Source: Planctomycetia bacterium
GTDB lineage: Bacteria > Planctomycetota > Planctomycetia > Gemmatales > HRBIN36
Length of the DNA: 64,000 bases
Assembly (NCBI GenBank): GCA_016795155.1
Contig: JAEUIE010000002.1
Location: 149,382-213,381 of the forward strand
Direction of reading: 5' to 3'
In this document: one piece after another, positions 44,309 to 53,513 of the stretch
How the letters are laid out: each line of letters starts with the position of its first letter
Position numbering within the stretch: position 1 is the first letter of the stretch
Position numbers and translations under genes: made by a program
Notes under the pieces: model-generated
The model's database searches: none
Seen by the model: only the letters and a program-made list of their open reading frames with translations
What the model was told of the DNA's origin: nothing

Positions 44309-44953
44309 ATGCAGTACCGATACGAAGCCACCAGCATTGCTGGGTTCATTCAGACCATTGCCGTTGCCTATGTGGCAAGGGGGTATTTCTTCTACGTGAC
44401 GGGGGAAATTCCGGAAGGGAAAGACTTGGCCAAAGTCGATGCCAAGTTGATCGAACGGTACGGCGTAGGAATCTCCAAGTTCACTAGGGCCAGGAAGAAA
44501 CGGGCAGGCGTGGCCAACCTCCAGTACTTGAGGCTTACCGGCTCCAGGCAGTTCGTCATCTTCGCCACCCATGGGCAAAGCCCATTCTTTGAGATGGAAG
44601 CCAAGCAGATCCGTGATGTCCGGCGAGTGCCGTGCAAGTTTGCAGGCTACTCGATCAGTTTTAAGTCAGGTCATGTCCATGTGCGGATTGAGAAGCAGCG
44701 CTACCTGGAAATGAAGGCTTACTTTCTGGAGCAAGCCACCAGACAGGAAACGACCGATCTCGAACAAGAGATGCGGAAGTTGCTGGATTACGAACCGTAT
44801 GCACCGATCCGATCTCAAAAGCTCTGCATCTGGCGAGCGGTGAACAGGCAGCGGAAAGCAGCGGGACTACCCTTGATTGCCAAAGACTGCCTGCGATTTT
44901 ACCGCCGAGTTGTGAAGCCGTTTGCCATTGATGCCCAAAACAAGGCTGCCTGA
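44309..44953 (+). CDS. orphan protein (214 aa) encoded just after the structured RNA
   Basis: Start ATG 44309 (a TTG directly before it is also possible). No clear ribosome site. The sequence (MQYRYEATSIAGFIQTIAVAY, VTGEIPEGKDLAKVDAKLIERYG, VGISKFTRARKKRAGVANLQYLR, FVIFATHGQ, YSISFKSGHVHVRI) is mixed alpha/beta and basic. It suits RNA or DNA binding. It has no reverse transcriptase, LAGLIDADG, HNH, RuvC or transposase motif. I do not recognise a family. Position right after the RNA suggests a partner protein or the intron-domain-IV-type ORF. Not degenerate: no stops or shifts. Confidence 0.8.
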   Translation: MQYRYEATSIAGFIQTIAVAYVARGYFFYVTGEIPEGKDLAKVDAKLIERYGVGISKFTRARKKRAGVANLQYLRLTGSRQFVIFATHGQSPFFEMEAKQIRDVRRVPCKFAGYSISFKSGHVHVRIEKQRYLEMKAYFLEQATRQETTDLEQEMRKLLDYEPYAPIRSQKLCIWRAVNRQRKAAGLPLIAKDCLRFYRRVVKPFAIDAQNKAA

Positions 44954-44973
44954 TACTCCCCCTCTGCTCAAAT

Positions 44974-45025
44974 GATTTTTCCCATCCACCCCTCACTGGC
45001 TAGCTGGGGTTGGGTGGGAAAAATC
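44974..45025. repeat. long imperfect palindrome ending the RNA/protein unit
   Basis: GATTTTTCCCATCCACCCC (44974-44992) pairs with GGGGTTGGGTGGGAAAAATC (45006-45025) in 19 pairs with one bulged base and a 13-base loop. It lies 21 bases after the stop. The A/T tracts are on the wrong side for a simple terminator in either direction. May be an element end. Confidence 0.75.
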
Positions 45026-45071
45026 TCCATGCTTGCTAGTTCATCCTGGAGAGGAGCATCGCCGAGGGCAT

Positions 45072-45091
45072 GCCGAGCATGGATGCTCGGC
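45072..45091. repeat. short GC-rich hairpin downstream of the large defence gene
   Basis: GCCGAGC (45072-45078), ATGGAT loop, GCTCGGC (45085-45091). No T-run in either direction, so it may not terminate transcription. Confidence 0.5.
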
Positions 45092-45118
45092 GTGACCTTG
45101 GCAGCGGAGCGACTGTTA

Positions 45119-48100
45119 CTAGCGTGTTTTAAGCCAAATATCGATTGTTTGCACTAAAGCACTTTGAGTTCCGGCTTTCGATCCTAGGAGCTGCATTAGT
45201 AAATCTTTCAGTTGAACGACGGGCCAGATTTCGTTCCCTTCGTTGGAAAGCCGTTCACATACCCTGATAACGAATGCAATTTTACGAACGGGTGACATCT
45301 TTAGAGAATACACATGCCGAATCGACAAGCATGCAAGTTGCAGCCTGACCTCAAGGTTTACCCGGGGGCTGCTGAACTGCTCCAGGATTGAACGAAGAGG
45401 ATACTCGTCACAATTCCATGAGCAAGTTTCGCCAGCATCTTTTAGAATCTCGATATTCCACCAAGCGAAATCATAGCCGTGAGCAAGCAACTTTGCGGAA
45501 GCTAAGTTGAATTTTTTCAGGTCAATTAGACCGGCTTCGTATGCATCGAGAATGAGAACTTGTGTCCAAGCTCGCCTTATTATGAATTCGTGAATTCCAA
45601 ATGATCCCAGAACCCAATCATCAGTCCAAAGAATTCGGTTTTCACGTTTCGCCAGAAATAACGTTTCGGTGCCATGACTTCCGAAAAGTTCAATTAGCTT
45701 TTCACGTTTCTCTGGATCATACGCAGCAAGCTCAGGACACGATTCTATTGTGCAGTTCTTAGTTGCGAATGAAAGCAAATCTAACAACATGGCTTGATAG
45801 GCTGCATACTGCTCAGAACCTGCTTTCTCGATGGAGAGATTGCCAACATTGTTTATCGCAATCGTAGCAGGCAGCGTCTTCTGTGTGGACTTTGACTGAA
45901 TGTGCTGAAGGGTACGGAGAGTAGATTCTGAAATGATTAGCTTTCGCTGCGTCTTTTCTAGCAACTCAATCGTATCAAGGAATCCAAGTAGGTACAGTGC
46001 TGTCAGATCGACAACAACTTCACTCGATGCTCTTAAGTCATCAAGGGCCTTTGCCCTTTCTTGATAATCCCCAGAACAGCAACGTAGTTGTCTATCTGGC
46101 GAGTTCAAAAGGTGGTCAAGCGTCTCAAATTCATCCCGACCCACTGCGGTAGTAAGAAGGTGAATGGAAACTGGTTGACTCGAGTATAAGTCCAAAATCC
46201 CTTCGACATGTGATCGCCTGTCCTTCAAGGATTCTAATACGGGCTTGAAATCATAGGCGATTGGATCGTCAGGCTTCTCACTTGGTGCCCCGACGCGAAC
46301 CAGTTGAACTATCCCATCCTCGGGAAATCGAAGTTGAAGATTGTGCATGCAATCTTGGTAGACATGTGTGTACTTACTTTTGATGTCTTTCACCACCCCT
46401 AATCTGTCTTGAAAACTACCCCTGGCCAATACGAACTGCTCGCCGACATTTTTTCCAAGCATCTCTCTAACCATAAGGTCGGATTCACTTCGTTCACCTC
46501 GTTGTGGCAGGATTGGAAGCTCATCTTGAATAATGACCCATTGAACTGGCTCCTCCCCTTTTTCCGAAAAGCCGACTGCACAACCAGATTTTACTTTTGA
46601 AGGAGAGTCGAGCAAATGCCGGGGATTATGTTCGCGAACGAAATGATCTAGAAACAACTTGATATAGGAATTGTGAGCATCAACATCATCGAAATGGAAT
46701 CGCAACAAATTATAGGCAAACTGCAGAGCTGCCTCAGTCTGCTTGCTGAAGACCAGAATTCCAATCACCCAACGTCCTACAGTGCTTGGATCAGATGTTT
46801 CTGGCTTTGGAAGCAGATGCACGTCGGAACAGACTAACTCAGGTCTGTTCAAATGTAGTCCATATAGAGATTGCCAGAGAAGGTAGTCAGGATCGTCTGG
46901 CTTTTCTTTTAAGAGCAACTGAACTGCTTCTAATCCTCTAGTCGAGTCGTATGCCTGTAGAAGTGCCAGTTCATCATAGAGCATTCGTTTATCACGAAGA
47001 CCTATGTCGCGTTGTTCCGCATAGACCTTCAGCAACAAGTCGTGCCTAGCAGTTCGCTTTGCGCAATCAAGATACAGTCTTGTATATGCGTCAAACCAAC
47101 CCCTTCTCAAAACTCTCTCAAGAATGGGGATGGCTTCACCATCCAACCCAAGTTTCGGAAGAACTCTCCCAAGCAACCGCAGATCGGCTTCTGCCAATCC
47201 AACAGTGTTGTTACAGGCTTGGGTACCAGCTTCCCGAGCCTCTTCATCTTTCCCGTCCAAGTGAAGACGTAGTGCTTTCAAGATTTGTTTGACCGCGATG
47301 GAACATTGACCCACTAGTTCAGAGTCGAGCAATTGATCGATTAAGGCATGTTGATTTAATTTACCGTATGCCCTGACTGCAAGTTCCAAGTAGTCTGACT
47401 TGAGCTCAGAGCCGGATTTGCTTTGACGCAGGCAAAGCTCAATTACAGAATTCAAGTCTCCGGGCGCTTTCCTCTCGTAAAGCGCTGAAGCAAGGAGGAT
47501 GATCAATCGGTCGGAATCCTTATTGCTTGGAACCGTTTGCATCAAAAGAATGGCATCATCATATTTTTCAGTTTCGATTAGATGAAGTGCTCTGCGACGA
47601 ACTGGTTCAATGTTCGTTGGGTCAAGTTTGGCAGCATCCCAGTAATCTCTTTCGGCCTTGGCCCCTTGACCTTGAAGGTCATAGACAATTCCACGGTTCA
47701 ATAGGAGATGGGCTGTGAGGGAGTCATGATTTGAAGGCTTCGCTTTTTCGATTGCCGTCGAATAGAAAGTGATAGCCGACGTGAGGAACTGACTTCTTTT
47801 CTCGCTGGTTTCTGCTGACATTGCCCGTTGATGAGTTGCTTGAGCTAAAGCCATCCATGATTGAGCAATCTCCGGAGCAACTTCAGTAGCGGATTTGCCA
47901 TATTTCTCAGCTAAATCTAAGTTCTCAATTTTTAAGGCATGGTTTGAAAGTGCTAATGCGATTTCAACATCATGTCGTACAGACTCATCGACTTTTCCCT
48001 CAATCTCTTCAAAGGTTAAGTCTTTGGGACTACAACGAATACAAATTGCGTGAATTGGAACACTGTGGGGAGATTTTAATCTCAAGTCACATGCAAGTGC

Positions 48101-48907
48101 GTACGCTTTGTCAGAATTCCCTAGTAACTCATATGCCAATGCTTGGTTAATGAGTGCACGATCATCACTAGGTTGATATCCATAACCTTCAAGCAGGAGC
48201 CTTCCTGCTTCACTGAAGTTTCCTAGAGGAATATGCGTATTTGCTAGATATACGCACCATCGGTACTTTTGCCTTTCTGTTAGTTTGTCCCACTTCGCTT
48301 CGCGAATTCGGTTAAGAGCGACTTGTGAGGATTTGTAATCGTGATTTTTTGAAAGGTCATCAGTAATTTCCAAGTCACGATCAATGGCGTCGTTTGAGAC
48401 ATAGGTGTCTACCACAGCTTCCGTGACAACCCGTCTGATATCAGAGTTCTTTCTCCCCGTATCGCCGCGAAGCACTTCGTCACGTTCATCTTCACCCAGT
48501 TCGTCTAGCAACTCCTCGATGTCCTGCCACGTGTACAGGTCGATCAAGAATAGTCCTTTGGCGTTGTGATCCTTATTCAGCGTCAGGAGTTTTGTCTGAA
48601 CATCTTCAGTCTTTTTGGCAGACGTCAAAAATAGGTACTCATCTATTTTTACCGAATATTTCAAGACTTCATCGACTTCTACCTGAATGTCAGCAAATTG
48701 AATAGTCTTATTGCTTTCGTGATGTTTACATTGGACTGCTCGAAGAGGGGATTTGCCACTCATGTCAATAAGGTCGATTCCGAACTGTCGCTCCCCTCGT
48801 TTTCCAAGACGTTGAAAATTGCCACCTTTCCAGTTTCGGTTCAACAATCGCTTACAGAAAAGCTCAAAATCAATTTCATTGCTAGGTTGTGGATAACGAA
48901 AACTCAT
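45119..48907 (-). CDS. predicted defence protein: nuclease-like, TPR, GreA/B-C-like and PIN-like domains
   Basis: 1262 residues, with AAGGAAGGATCA before the ATG. Residues about 1-150 have a Mrr/restriction-endonuclease-like core: GERQFGIDLIDMSG then RAVQCKHHESN (D...QxK). Residues about 170-760 form TPR-type helix pairs. About 785-880 (PVQWVIIQDELPILPQRG ... GKNVGEQFVL, RLGVVKDIKSKYTHVYQD) look GreA/B C-terminal-like. About 890-1200 include PIN-like acidic clusters (VVVDLTALYLLGFLDT, RILWTDDWVLG). This order resembles the TPR-GreAB-C-PIN class of predicted conflict proteins, with a nuclease at the front. Activity unproven. Confidence 0.72.
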   Translation of the reverse strand: MSFRYPQPSNEIDFELFCKRLLNRNWKGGNFQRLGKRGERQFGIDLIDMSGKSPLRAVQCKHHESNKTIQFADIQVEVDEVLKYSVKIDEYLFLTSAKKTEDVQTKLLTLNKDHNAKGLFLIDLYTWQDIEELLDELGEDERDEVLRGDTGRKNSDIRRVVTEAVVDTYVSNDAIDRDLEITDDLSKNHDYKSSQVALNRIREAKWDKLTERQKYRWCVYLANTHIPLGNFSEAGRLLLEGYGYQPSDDRALINQALAYELLGNSDKAYALACDLRLKSPHSVPIHAICIRCSPKDLTFEEIEGKVDESVRHDVEIALALSNHALKIENLDLAEKYGKSATEVAPEIAQSWMALAQATHQRAMSAETSEKRSQFLTSAITFYSTAIEKAKPSNHDSLTAHLLLNRGIVYDLQGQGAKAERDYWDAAKLDPTNIEPVRRRALHLIETEKYDDAILLMQTVPSNKDSDRLIILLASALYERKAPGDLNSVIELCLRQSKSGSELKSDYLELAVRAYGKLNQHALIDQLLDSELVGQCSIAVKQILKALRLHLDGKDEEAREAGTQACNNTVGLAEADLRLLGRVLPKLGLDGEAIPILERVLRRGWFDAYTRLYLDCAKRTARHDLLLKVYAEQRDIGLRDKRMLYDELALLQAYDSTRGLEAVQLLLKEKPDDPDYLLWQSLYGLHLNRPELVCSDVHLLPKPETSDPSTVGRWVIGILVFSKQTEAALQFAYNLLRFHFDDVDAHNSYIKLFLDHFVREHNPRHLLDSPSKVKSGCAVGFSEKGEEPVQWVIIQDELPILPQRGERSESDLMVREMLGKNVGEQFVLARGSFQDRLGVVKDIKSKYTHVYQDCMHNLQLRFPEDGIVQLVRVGAPSEKPDDPIAYDFKPVLESLKDRRSHVEGILDLYSSQPVSIHLLTTAVGRDEFETLDHLLNSPDRQLRCCSGDYQERAKALDDLRASSEVVVDLTALYLLGFLDTIELLEKTQRKLIISESTLRTLQHIQSKSTQKTLPATIAINNVGNLSIEKAGSEQYAAYQAMLLDLLSFATKNCTIESCPELAAYDPEKREKLIELFGSHGTETLFLAKRENRILWTDDWVLGSFGIHEFIIRRAWTQVLILDAYEAGLIDLKKFNLASAKLLAHGYDFAWWNIEILKDAGETCSWNCDEYPLRSILEQFSSPRVNLEVRLQLACLSIRHVYSLKMSPVRKIAFVIRVCERLSNEGNEIWPVVQLKDLLMQLLGSKAGTQSALVQTIDIWLKTR

Positions 48908-49007
48908 TGATCCTTCCTTAGCTTAGATAGCAAGCCAGAATCTTGACAGACTCATTCTATGCCCAAAAGGAAGAGGCCCGGTGGTGTCGGGCATAGAAGT
49001 ATTGATG

Positions 49008-49304
49008 TTAAGCCTGCCCAGGACGAGGAGCTTGAAAGTGAATCCAATCCATCGCCAAAGCCGCCAAGCGAGCGACCAGGGGAAGGTCGTTCAAACTAAA
49101 AGACGTTGAACGTTTCCACTGGTCATCAACACGATAAATTCGAGAAATGGATACTGAGTACCATTTCTTGCCTTTATCGTTCTCCTGTGGCCACACGGAG
49201 CAGGTGATGCGTCCCATTCGCTTTTCCCAAACGGGGCGATTGGCACTATCATCACCAGGCTCGCGTGCTTGTCGTCGTTGCTGTGCAGTTGCCGTAGCTG
49301 GCAT
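49008..49304 (-). CDS. conserved hypothetical protein, 98 aa
   Basis: RPVWEKRMGRITCSVWPQEN, KKWYSVSISRIYRVDDQWKRSTSFSLNDLPLVARLAALAMDWI is a compact beta-sheet plus helix unit resembling small conserved proteins found on planctomycete elements, with a layout loosely like single-strand DNA-binding PC4-type folds. The role is unknown. The end is downstream of the large defence gene; spacing to Vsr is about 50 bases. Confidence 0.65.
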   Translation of the reverse strand: MPATATAQQRRQAREPGDDSANRPVWEKRMGRITCSVWPQENDKGKKWYSVSISRIYRVDDQWKRSTSFSLNDLPLVARLAALAMDWIHFQAPRPGQA

Positions 49305-49352
49305 AGTCCACCAGACCTTTCTTGGGTTTGGAACAAAAACAAGTCAGAACCG

Positions 49353-49853
49353 TTAACCGACACCACTAGCCTCACCGACGTTATGACGCTTCCTCTGAAA
49401 TGGTGTCCTAGCAGGAGCGTTGCTTTTCCTTGGACGAGGCAACGGTGCCGATTTGTTCAAGAATCGCCTTAGCACCTGAAACAACGATCTGCCATCGGAG
49501 AGCTTGCATTCCCAAAGTATAAGCACCAGCCAGCCACGCCGTTTCAACTGTGCCACAACCTTCCGATCACGCTTTACATTCCTGGCAAACTTAGGAATCC
49601 AGTAATCACGATTGGTTTTCGGGGTACTTGACTTGCTGCAACCATGCCGGTGCCAATAGCAGCCATGTACAAAGATGACCTTCTTCATCCCCTCAATCAC
49701 AAAGTCAGGGGAGCCAGGCAGTGATGCCACGTTCTGCTTGAAGCTTGCCCCCATCTTCAAAAGAACGGCAGCTACAAGCCTTTCAGGCCGTGTTCGTTTG
49801 GATCGGACATTCGCCAAGCTGGATGATGGACTTGCAGGCTTTAGTTTGTTCAT
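49353..49853 (-). CDS. vsr: Vsr-type very short patch repair endonuclease
   Basis: 166 residues. The core GSPDFVIEGMKKVIFVHGCYWHRHGC has the catalytic Asp (in PDF) and the zinc/active-site His residues, followed by TNRDYWIPKFARNVKRDRKVVAQLKRRGWLVLILWECKL, the Vsr/XorII endonuclease pattern. E. coli Vsr nicks T:G mismatches arising from Dcm methylation. No cytosine methylase is nearby, so it may be an orphan on the element, or a nuclease with another use. Length is about that of the family (about 135-160). Confidence 0.88.
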   Translation of the reverse strand: MNKLKPASPSSSLANVRSKRTRPERLVAAVLLKMGASFKQNVASLPGSPDFVIEGMKKVIFVHGCYWHRHGCSKSSTPKTNRDYWIPKFARNVKRDRKVVAQLKRRGWLVLILWECKLSDGRSLFQVLRRFLNKSAPLPRPRKSNAPARTPFQRKRHNVGEASGVG

Positions 49854-49903
49854 GCCCAGGTTATGGCACGATCAAGTTTGCATGCGACTTTGCAAGGGAT
49901 TGT

Positions 49904-51244
49904 TCATGGGGCCTGTTGCAACAAACCATGAATTTCCGCAGCAGCCTTCCAGAACTCACCGAGTGTTTGAACATAACTCAGCCTTGCTTGAGCATAGGTC
50001 CGCTGTGCGTCAAGAAGTGCCGTGTAGTCGTATTTCGCATCACCACTTTCAAACGCAGACTTTGATAACCGTTGAGCTTCGCGAGCCTGGGGAAGCAACT
50101 CTTTCTCAAACTTGTTGACTTGGTCACGAGCAGTTGCGTAGCGTTGATAGGCAAGTAGCACACGGTCGCTAAGTTGAAGCTTCGTATTCTGCAGTTCACT
50201 CACCCTGCGAGCTAGTTCGGCTTCCGCTGCCTGGATATTCCCTTGGTTTTTGTTCCAAACAGGGATTCGCATGCCGACTTCAAACGAGACTTGCGAAACA
50301 CTTTGTGTGTAGTCATAAAGTGGCTGCACTTTCAAGTCGACGTTCGGAATGTTCTCTAGGCGAGAGCGAGTGATAAGCTTCTCCGCTTCGGAGATGCTTG
50401 CCTGAGCTTGCATAAGTTGCGAATTTTTCGATAGCACAGTCTCCTGAACATGCGCTAGTTGATACTCGGGTCTGCCTTGTTCAAGGTCGCCTTGAAGTGG
50501 AGTGATCTTCGCACCGGGCTTTCCAATCACGTTGGCGAGGAGAGGCCAGGCGACTTTGAGTCTTTCTCTAGATGAGATAAGTTTGTTCAGGTTTACTTCG
50601 TACTCAACTTTAGCACGAAGCACATCGGTAGTAGCACCGCGTCCAGCTTTCTCCATTTTCTGAGACGCTTCGGTGCTCTCAAGAGCGATCTTTACGATAG
50701 CTTCGTTCTCGCTTACTTCTCTCTGTGCTGTGAGTGCATCGTAAAAGGCGGCTCGCACCTTAGCTTCAAGATCAAACCGCTTGCTGATTGCCTGCCATTG
50801 ATTAGCGGTTACTGCGTCAAGCGCTGCCGACTGCGATACTCCAAGTTTTCCGCCGGTTACAATCTCCTGTGAAACGAACGGTCCTTGTTGTCCGGCTCCA
50901 TTCTCGCGGCTTCCAAGCTGTTCTCCGATGTAACCAACAGTTGGGTTTGGATAGAGTCCAGCTTGCAGGGCGTTGCCCTGTGCAACGCCGATGAGAGCAT
51001 TAGCGGAAACAAGTTCCGGGTGATTCTGAAGAGCAACGTCGATAGCTTGCAGGAGTGTAAGAGTGGGGGGGAGAGTATCAGAACTCTCTGCTGCAACCTG
51101 TCTTGCTTCCACAATGCTAAGTAGATCGCTTGAAGGGGGTGGAACGGTCAGGGAGTGTTCGTACCTTGTTGCGCATCCAGCGGTCGCAACAAGAGTTAGC
51201 GAACCTACCCAAATACCCCATTTGTTACCAATAAGCGTGGACAT
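49904..51244 (-). CDS. TolC/CusC-type outer membrane efflux lipoprotein
   Basis: 446 residues. Lipobox TAGC (Cys about 24) after a signal (SLTLVATAGCATRY). Two repeated OEP halves: LLQAIDVALQNHPELVSANALIGVAQGNALQAGLYPNPTVGY, and SISEAEKLITRSRLENIPNVDLKVQPLYDYTQ, with long coiled helices between. It forms the exit duct of the pump with the CusB/CusA-like genes upstream on the same strand. Metal is not stated by sequence. Confidence 0.9.
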   Translation of the reverse strand: MSTLIGNKWGIWVGSLTLVATAGCATRYEHSLTVPPPSSDLLSIVEARQVAAESSDTLPPTLTLLQAIDVALQNHPELVSANALIGVAQGNALQAGLYPNPTVGYIGEQLGSRENGAGQQGPFVSQEIVTGGKLGVSQSAALDAVTANQWQAISKRFDLEAKVRAAFYDALTAQREVSENEAIVKIALESTEASQKMEKAGRGATTDVLRAKVEYEVNLNKLISSRERLKVAWPLLANVIGKPGAKITPLQGDLEQGRPEYQLAHVQETVLSKNSQLMQAQASISEAEKLITRSRLENIPNVDLKVQPLYDYTQSVSQVSFEVGMRIPVWNKNQGNIQAAEAELARRVSELQNTKLQLSDRVLLAYQRYATARDQVNKFEKELLPQAREAQRLSKSAFESGDAKYDYTALLDAQRTYAQARLSYVQTLGEFWKAAAEIHGLLQQAP

Positions 51245-51321
51245 CCTTGTCTCCCCTTATGTGTATCGACTCAGGGCTTTCATAAGCTTCAAAAGAAGTT
51301 AAAGCCCCTTGGTTTCCGGCC

Positions 51322-52161
51322 TTATTTGACATGCACCACGAATGGTACGTCGAACACCATGTCCGACCGTTTGAACTGTCCCCAGCCCTTATAAATGCCG
51401 GGTGTTGCAAAGTGAATCATGAAGCTTACTTTGCCAGGTGTTTGCTTTTCATTTGGATGTGCGTGTGCGTAGTCGCCGTCTTTAGTGTTCACAACGACAA
51501 GGTGCCCCATCGCTCCAAGGTAAGGCTGAAGATCGACCACTGGTTTTCCATCATTGGAAAACTCAAACGCAATAGTTGCTTCTCCAACTATCGCAGAACT
51601 AACGGTGACGTTTGCATTCCAGCCTTCGCCTTTTACAACTCCTGGAACAGTACTAGCAAGCGGCGCTGCTGGTGCTGCTTCTCCTTTCACAACAACCTTG
51701 CTTCGAATAGTTGCAGGTGATCCGCCTTTTGGTTTTACGTCGGCGTAGACGTAGTACTCACCGCCTGCCTTGAATGTATGTGAAACTGTCATCACACCAT
51801 CTTTGGAAACATCGGGATGAAGGTGTGCAAAGTTTGCCATCCCTTTGTCAATGAGGATTAAGTGCACAAGCTTTTCGTGAGTCGGTTCAAACTCGGTTAA
51901 CATCTTGTTTTTCGCGTCATGGACCATGAGAATGAGGTTCGTTGGTTTTCCGGTTTCAAGTTCGGAAGGGGAGATATGCAAGGTCAGCCCTGACTGAGTT
52001 GAAGGTTCGGTCTTATGGCCTGCATGTGAGTGTCCACCTTGTGCGTCACCATGATCATGTGACTTATGATCATGCTCTTTGTTGGACGGTTTCGTCGGTT
52101 CTGACTTTGACTGGCATCCAATGACTCCGATTGCCAGTAGCAGAACAGTGATGATTCTCAT
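51322..52161 (-). CDS. His-rich exported lipoprotein (FixH/YtkA-like Ig folds)
   Basis: 279 residues from ATG 52161, with GGAGGAAGAG upstream. Lipobox VIGC. An N-terminal His-rich run (EHDHKSHDHGDAQGGHSHAGH) suggests metal binding. Two Ig-like halves carry LTLHISPSELETGKPTNLILMVHDAKN, FAHLHPDVSKDGVMTVSHTFKAGGEYYVYADV and a second YAHAHPNEKQTPGKVSFMIHF, each with H-x-H-P. Periplasmic metal carrier or pump accessory. Encoded between the OEP and the next His-rich gene. Confidence 0.78.
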   Translation of the reverse strand: MRIITVLLLAIGVIGCQSKSEPTKPSNKEHDHKSHDHGDAQGGHSHAGHKTEPSTQSGLTLHISPSELETGKPTNLILMVHDAKNKMLTEFEPTHEKLVHLILIDKGMANFAHLHPDVSKDGVMTVSHTFKAGGEYYVYADVKPKGGSPATIRSKVVVKGEAAPAAPLASTVPGVVKGEGWNANVTVSSAIVGEATIAFEFSNDGKPVVDLQPYLGAMGHLVVVNTKDGDYAHAHPNEKQTPGKVSFMIHFATPGIYKGWGQFKRSDMVFDVPFVVHVK

Positions 52162-52243
52162 GGCTCTTCCTCCTCCGGACAAATGGAAACAGTCTAGATC
52201 GTTCAGGCAAACTCCACCAACCCCTCGAAGATTGGGCAGATGA

Positions 52244-53482
52244 TTATTTCTTGACGTACTCTTCTGGGAGTTTCACGTCCTTTGGGTTCTCCTTCGCAAG
52301 CTTTACAAACTCTTCAACGCATGGGGGGCAGCAGAACTCGTACTTCTTCCCAGCAACTATCCAAGTACATTCGGCATTGGCCTTGGTCAGGGTGACCGGA
52401 CAAATCTTGTCGCCAACTTTGGGTTTGAGGTCATGCTTCGGTTTGAAGTTTTTGAATTTCTCCGAAGCCGTGACGTTGCCGTTCGCCTTGATGTCATCGT
52501 TGGTGTAGATGCCGGCTGCCGTCAGGTAGAGTTTTCGTTCTTCATCGACTTCCCCTTTGGATGTTGGCATGGCTGCTTTTTCATCGTGTCCATCACCTGG
52601 CTTATCAGCTGTGTTGAAGGCAAGATGATACCGCTCGCCCCCCAGTTTCAATGCAGGTATGGTGATCTCCAATTCCTGGCTCCAGAGTTCTTTGGGGATT
52701 TCGCCGGTGAACCTTGAGGTATATCCCTTGCCATCTCCTTCAAGTGGCTCGGGCTTAAGCTCGAAGGTAACGAACTCTTTATCCCCGACACGGCGAACAT
52801 AAGCGGTGATCTTCTGAACCTCAGTTTCGACGATTTTCGATAAGTCTTTTCCAAAGAGAAAAAGGTGAACCGAGCCGCTTTTGTGCATGACTGCTTCGGC
52901 GTAGTATTTACCTTGTGCGAAGGCAACGTGAACACCCCCCGGATGCCCTTCTACGTTGTGCCCGGACTTTTTCTCCTTTTCGTGGTTGTGCGATTCCTCT
53001 TTGAAATCCCCTGAATAGTGGAGGCCATCCACGGTGCCGCCAATGGTTCCTTTGAATTCCATCACTTTTCCAAGTTGGTCGTGCGTCCCGACGAAAGCAA
53101 TGCCCTTGGAATCAGTCTTTGCTGGGTCGTGCTTGAGTTCGAGTGTAATTGGTGGCGAAACGTTCGTGATTGTCAGCGTGACTTTGGTGATTTTTGACAC
53201 TTCAACCTTGGGGGCTTTCTTCGCATCTCCGTCAACAACGTATACGGTCACTGATTTCGCATTGTGATCGACTGTGAATTCTGCGTGATACTCGTGTTCC
53301 CCCCATTCAGCGAGAGCCCCACCGTGCGGCCCTTCCTCCGGATGAGCATGATCGTGTGCGTCCTTTTCTTTCTTTGGGGCATTACCTTTAGCAGCTTGCT
53401 CCTGCTTCTGGCATCCAACGGGGAGTGTCAGGAATGCAAAGGCCAGCGCCGAAACCGTTAGCAAGGTTCGAATGGCTTTCAT
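52244..53482 (-). CDS. His-rich lipoprotein with C-terminal YHS/TRASH-like CxxC domain
   Basis: 412 residues from ATG 53482 (AGGAGATACGACG upstream). Lipobox LPVGC. Two related His-rich/beta units: HDHAHPEEGPHGGALAEWGEHEYHAEF and HNVEGHPGGVHVAFAQGKYYAEA. The C-terminus (about 355-412: VGDKICPVTLTKANAECTWIVAGKKYEFCCPPCVEEF) is a metal-binding TRASH/YHS-type module. Probably captures metal in the periplasm and delivers to the pump. Lies next to cusA. Confidence 0.82.
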   Translation of the reverse strand: MKAIRTLLTVSALAFAFLTLPVGCQKQEQAAKGNAPKKEKDAHDHAHPEEGPHGGALAEWGEHEYHAEFTVDHNAKSVTVYVVDGDAKKAPKVEVSKITKVTLTITNVSPPITLELKHDPAKTDSKGIAFVGTHDQLGKVMEFKGTIGGTVDGLHYSGDFKEESHNHEKEKKSGHNVEGHPGGVHVAFAQGKYYAEAVMHKSGSVHLFLFGKDLSKIVETEVQKITAYVRRVGDKEFVTFELKPEPLEGDGKGYTSRFTGEIPKELWSQELEITIPALKLGGERYHLAFNTADKPGDGHDEKAAMPTSKGEVDEERKLYLTAAGIYTNDDIKANGNVTASEKFKNFKPKHDLKPKVGDKICPVTLTKANAECTWIVAGKKYEFCCPPCVEEFVKLAKENPKDVKLPEEYVKK

Positions 53483-53513
53483 CGTCGTATCTCCTTGTAA
53501 GGGTGATGTGTGA

